A DNA stretch of 64,000 nt, taken from NCBI GenBank assembly GCA_954871275.1, contig OX940986.1, positions 24,719,183-24,783,182 on the forward strand, given 5' to 3'. The position numbers and the translations under genes are program-made. Every line of letters starts with the position of its first letter. Position 1 is the stretch's first letter. The notes under the pieces are model-generated. The model made no database searches. It had not been told where the DNA came from and was given only the letters and a program-made list of their open reading frames with translations. The DNA is from Leptopterna dolabrata. Its lineage: Eukaryota > Arthropoda > Insecta > Hemiptera > Miridae. Below are positions 57,801-63,800 of this stretch, piece by piece.

Positions 57801-60800
57801 TAACAGAGATAAGTTACTTGTACATATTATCTAATTACATATTATTAATCTCTAATTAAATATTATTACTTACTTGGCGACATATTTATTTGACATGGAT
57901 TGTTAGATTCATTATGGACGCTTATTTTTCCTGTTTTCACTTTCCCAGTGAATGACTCAAATATTCTAAAAACAGGAAATGGGTCATGGCGAGACCCATT
58001 TCGCCATGTACAACAGAGAAAAACATTTAAAAAAATTATACGTTAATTTTGGGTACTGATTGATTCGCGACTAGTACATTGAAAGGTTTCGCATGATTAA
58101 GGAATGGTGAAAATATTCTGAACAGCGCGTAAGTATGACGTATAGGTAGTATTATTCCCGTAGAGGGGTTTACCTACGCCTACTTCGACGCTCGACACTT
58201 GGTGTAATGAAAACATTGAAAAAATATTATTTTCCCAGTTTGCGCTTCTAGGTAAATTGATTTTGACTAGGTAGGTACTACCATAGTCAACTACCTCTTG
58301 GTGTTTAACTACCTCTTGGTCTTGGCTACGGTGCCCATAAGTTTCTATCTGAAATGAACGTCTAATAACGCCAATAAATCATACGTTTCTGTCTTATAAC
58401 GATGGCAATATTGGTTTTGATATAAACTCGAGAGTCTCCAGAGATATTAACGATGGAGGTAAAATGTTCACTATTCTTCCATATTATTCATTTTGATTTG
58501 ATCAGTGAGATTCGATTAACTAAATGAGTGAAACGTACACGATGAAAGTAATAATTGAGTGTCACCAGCTCTTCTCTCTGCCAAAGGGTCTATTTTTGTT
58601 TTGGCGGCCGTACTGTGCGTCCTCAGAGAAATCCATTGGAATTTCCTATTCGTCTTCTGTTTGCAATAAAGCGATGTCGTGAATTCATAAACTCGTCTCT
58701 GTTGACAGGATTCTAGTGCCAGACGAGTGGACATGTAACAACAAAATAACTCGCAATATATCTCGTAATAACTCGCACTCTAAACCAAGGGACTATTGGC
58801 TCCAGTGGCGCCAGGGGAGGAGCAGTAGCCAACTCCCGATGTACATACGTTATACCTATTCAAAAGCCGCTTGAAAAATCCAAAACTGATACGCGATTTT
58901 ACGCGATACCAACGTACTTCGACCGGCACCAGTGGATTTTTCGGATAAACAGAATACCCTGCAATGTCTTAACAGCTGAAAATACAAGTAACTTTTACCG
59001 CAATAATTTTCAGCTATTTTGACCACCAGAATGTACAGTAACAATGTACTACCTACAGATGTATACCTACAGATTTAATTACTCTGCATAAGTTAGCTGT
59101 ATCATATTTTCAGTAGAGAAACCGAAGAACTGCCACAGCAGCAAGTAGCATGGGAGGTAGGTATGCAAAGTATGAAGATTATGATTCTGGAAAGAAATTA
59201 TCATAGTAATTCCTGATATGTTTTTCCTCATTCAGTTGGGTCTGGATAAGTAGGTTACCTACGTGGTTGATAGCTGTTAACCTAGATTATGTGCTGGATT
59301 GTACGTATTGTTTGGGACTTGTCGTCCCCCAAAATGTTCGTCAGTATGCCGGCACCGTCCGAGTTCTACCCAGGAAAACTGAGGGTCTGCCAGAAGGCAA
59401 GTGAGGCAATTCCGTATGGTCGGTTTAAGCTGATTAGGAGGGGAAACTGGAAGAAGGAGTCACAGCCAAAGAGGAGAAAAATCAGTTTCCTATTATGGCG
59501 AGAATGATGGAGGTCAAGGCAGGCGTCCTTATATCACGGCTTCCTCCCCGCAGACTCCATCTCGCCGAATACCCTCCTCATATGGAAACGAATCCACCTG
59601 ATGGGGCATCTAGTTGTCCCGTGTTTAGTTGTCGGTGGCTTTAGAAGGCATCCAGTGGGTTCGTCGATGATTTACTGTAATGGTTCCGTCATCATGTTAT
59701 TATCATTTGAGGATAAGACACTCGAAAGAGCAGCTACTTAATTATCATAAGTCGGCCCAGTAAGTTTATCTCAGTCGATTGGCAGATTTTGATAAGGGCC
59801 AAATGCAAATGGCTGGCGTTGCCGCACATTTCCAAGGTCCGCAAGAACACACCGAAATAATACAGAGCACGTTGTTCTCGAGCTGTACATTTGCTATTAT
59901 TGCCGTCAACACTTTTATATAGTCGCTGAAAGCTAGGCCCTAACTTGGACAACGGCGGCAGTTTATCACACCGTGGTTGTTACTCCAAAAAACAACCCCA
60001 CGAATGTATCTTGTGATTTCAAATATGGACTTGCTGAGGGACTACTCGGTGGACCGACAGAATTTGCTATTACGTCAGGGAATGGCGACACGGAGCACGG
60101 CAAAATCCTAATACAAACAGCGAATTTAGGTTTTACTACTTGAAGTTTTGGGAATGTTAGTACGCACTGAACCATCAGAATTTTCGCTGTAGATGTAATG
60201 GAGCAGTAAAATGCAGACTTCTTGTAATTTTGGGTCTTACGACTTGAAATTAGAATTCATGGCACTCTCAGATCAATGTGTTTAGGCTTTCAATGATGCC
60301 TGTAAAAAGACGTATTGTGTGATAATTTTTCTGGGCATAAGTGACCCACCAGTTTATCTGGATGGTAACCGTCGAACCCAACCCAAAATGAGTTGATAGA
60401 TTGTAGCACAACACACAAAGTTCTGCACTTCTTCCTTATTGAAGGGAATAATATTCTCCTGTACATAGACCCCTGAATTTTTCACACACAAAAAAGAATG
60501 CTGCAAATTCTTTACATCCGTTTATTAATCTCTGTAAATAGAAATTTTGTAATAATTGAGTAATGAACTGTAATTTCGCACTAACAGTAGGTTAGTGCAC
60601 AACTATTTGTAATATTCAAAAGTACCCAACCTGTTGAAAAAAACGCTGCAAAGTCCTTGTCACATGGGTTTATTATTCTACTGGACATACCTATAGAAAT
60701 GCTGGCTGTTCATCAATAAATTGTTGCTTTCACGTAAAATAATTGAAATAGCTATTTCTGATGGTTTCCACCAATTTTGGCTGCCAAAACTTGAATTAGG

Positions 60801-63800
60801 TACGCTCCTTTTTTTTTCAAATGATCTTTGATCATTGGTAGTGTCATTTAATCGTCTTGATCCACGTGTTGACACTTTTCCTAGTGTTATTCTACAAATT
60901 GATTGTGATTTCAGATGATTTCGCAGGTTTTTGACTCATAAAAAATCAATTTTGGGAGCTGAACATCTGGTACAACCTCAATTTTCCACTCCTTGGTCAA
61001 AATCGACTTCATATTCGGTCTTCTCGTCCCCAAAAACATGGAAAACGACACCTCAAACGCTCATGTTACTAGCATGTCGCTAAAACGCAAAAAGTACCTA
61101 TTTTTACACAAATTTTCACTCATAACACCCCTGGGTATATTCCGATCGGGCTGAAAAGTTTCGGGACACAACTAGGGCAAATTTTGAGGGGGTGTTATAA
61201 AAATTTTTTGCTGAGCGAATACATAGGTGTATTATTCACAGAATAATAAACCAAAACCTACTTATGACCAACCTTCTGCTGACCAACCTTCTGTCAGCAT
61301 GCCCAGCTTCGAAGGGCATACTGAGGGCTATCTATGAAGATGAAAAGTTAAATTTGAAAGCATAAAATCAGCTGACGTTTGAATGGCGATTCGCCCTACG
61401 TCAACAACCGTTACTGCATACCGATTTGCGATTCACAATAATGTTGTTGTTCTAATAGTCGGACCACCTTTGTATTTCTTGATCGGAGGAAATTTCATCC
61501 TGAACATCGAAATATAAAGGAATGATCGGTGTTTTGACATGCGTCGACATCCCACTCACTTGACCTGAGAAGGATCGCCTTCATAGACCCTGAAAGCACT
61601 ATTATCAAAAGGAGAGGTCCCCCACAATAATAGTTGGTTGATTTTATAAAGAACGACCCCCCCCCCCCCCCCCTCCGCCATTATCGACAAAAAGTGTTTT
61701 TATCAATCGCAGCTATTGTTCTGCACACGATTTCTCATTGGAGGAACCTTCTAAAACGAGTTTCGACCTCCGGTCCGACGTCTCACGGTCTGTTGTCCAG
61801 TTCGCATGGTCCCGTCCTCACTAGAAGCCTCGAAACGCTGACAAATCGATTCATCACGCGTATTTATATCTTCCAAGTTTTATTGGTGACAAAATGCGGT
61901 AGACGTAAAATTTCATGGAATTTTTGACTGGTAGCCAACTTTCAGAAATAAAAACCACATTTTCTCCGTGTTCACGGAAAAACTTTGAATCATGGACATG
62001 TTTCTGGACGCAAAAATTGCATATCCAAATTCAATGTTTTTCTGTGAAAACGGAGACAATTTGGCTTACCCCAGGGTTCACTCAGTTGAATAGGGAAGGT
62101 CCTCACCTCGTAGGTCGAACCTAGCAGCTTCATGTTCTGGTGACATACCTACGTGCTAATTTTGTTTATCGGTATCGCGTTACACCTTTTTTTGTCGGAA
62201 ATTTCGGATTGTCCCTAGTCCAGAAACGTATCCATGTTAAAACCGCTAATGGAAGATGATATAGGTGGGTATTATAGACGCTGTCATTATCATGACACCT
62301 GCTAGTGTTCTGCTGTATTGAAATGTAGTATGTTAAACAAGTACACCACCATGAATGAACACAGTAGAAATGAAATGGTCCATGATGATGATGTTGTGAA
62401 TGACATGGAATGATGAGATCTTTTGCATTAGAGCGATGTCTGCTGTAGGTGTTTTGGAAGGGGATTATGATGTGTCTGCCACCCTTCTTATAAATATGTT
62501 AGGTACAAAGGTACTAACTACCTACAAGGTCTACAAACATGGTACCTACCAGGTCAGCAAAGGTACCTACTAGGTCTAGATAGGTACAAAGGTACTTATA
62601 CATACTCTACGGAAAAATTCAATGAGGATACGATAGCAAACTCGTGTACCTTTTCGAATTTTGGCCTCAATTTTCGACTCCACTCCCTGTGCGCAGTGTG
62701 CTTATGTTTGTTACCCAAATATTAGAATCCCATTAACAGTAATTACGAGTATATTGACCAAACAGTACCTAGTAAGAGCATGTTCATACCAAACAAAAAC
62801 AGACTGCATCCTAGAAATGAAGGAAACCTCAAGGAATCGGAAGCGTGAGGGACTACTGAAAAACAGTCAGCCTACTCGAAATCGGAAAAAATTCTGTGAG
62901 CTTCCTCTGAGGAGACCTGGGCGTTTTTACATACTTAGTCGTAATTTTCGTTTGCATGAGACGTCCCTCAATGAAGAGAAATACAGTGCTGAAAACGCTT
63001 GTTTATGTGATTCCAATTTAATAATATATTCGTATACGAGTAGGCATACATTACGACGAATTAATGTAAGCCTATTGGTATGCCTATCTGCTCAAAATAA
63101 GCATGAGAATAATAAAAGAAAACTTTCAGTTGTTATTTTAATACTCTATTTGAGTGTTGTAGATTAATCAATGTTTGATTCCGGTTCCTATATTCTCTAG
63201 TTAGGAATGGTAGGACTTACCAAAACCCGATTCCTTTTATTATCGAATTGTGGGGTAGGGACTCCTGTCTACAGTATCAGATCTCTTCCAAGTAACAGGT
63301 GATAAATACAGTAAAAAGATAAATACTTATAGTAAAAGAAGTAGTAATGGTTGATAGTTGAAATGGTGTATGTTAATTATTTATTCAATTTTAGTTTACT
63401 TTACCCTCGAATCTACCAGCCCAATTGTGGGAAGAAACAATTAATTTTTGTCCTCCAAGATCAAAACGGCCTCTCGCGCTTTGGATATTTCTAATCGAAT
63501 TGGGTTCCGAGTCTGTCTGTCCACAAATCCTGCACGTGTATAACTTACCTAAAATAAAACAATGTGTCGTAATTAGCTGTCATTTGGAGGGTAGGTGCGG
63601 TTTGGACCCTGCGCTGTCTTAGAACTTTATATCCACATTATAAACACTTTATTGTGGATTTGAATCATCAAAAGCAGCTATTCAGGTTGCCTAGATAGTC
63701 TTTGTGATCAAACCATGTGCCACATCTTGGCGGATTTTTTAAAATTAATTACTATTATTATTATTATTTGTATATGATATATTGAATTCGAGTTAGTTGT

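Noticed and set aside
62661..63167. 168-codon open frame on the plus strand
   Set aside because: No domain signature, no compositional bias, and it lies inside an intron of sls; most likely chance.
63396..63548. Possible exon on the minus strand reading YTCRICGQTDSEPN, a zinc-finger-like start, in phase with exon 1
   Set aside because: The supposed acceptor (TTTTAG|GTAAGT) looks more like a donor, only one Cys pair is present, and exon 1 joins exon 2 better.
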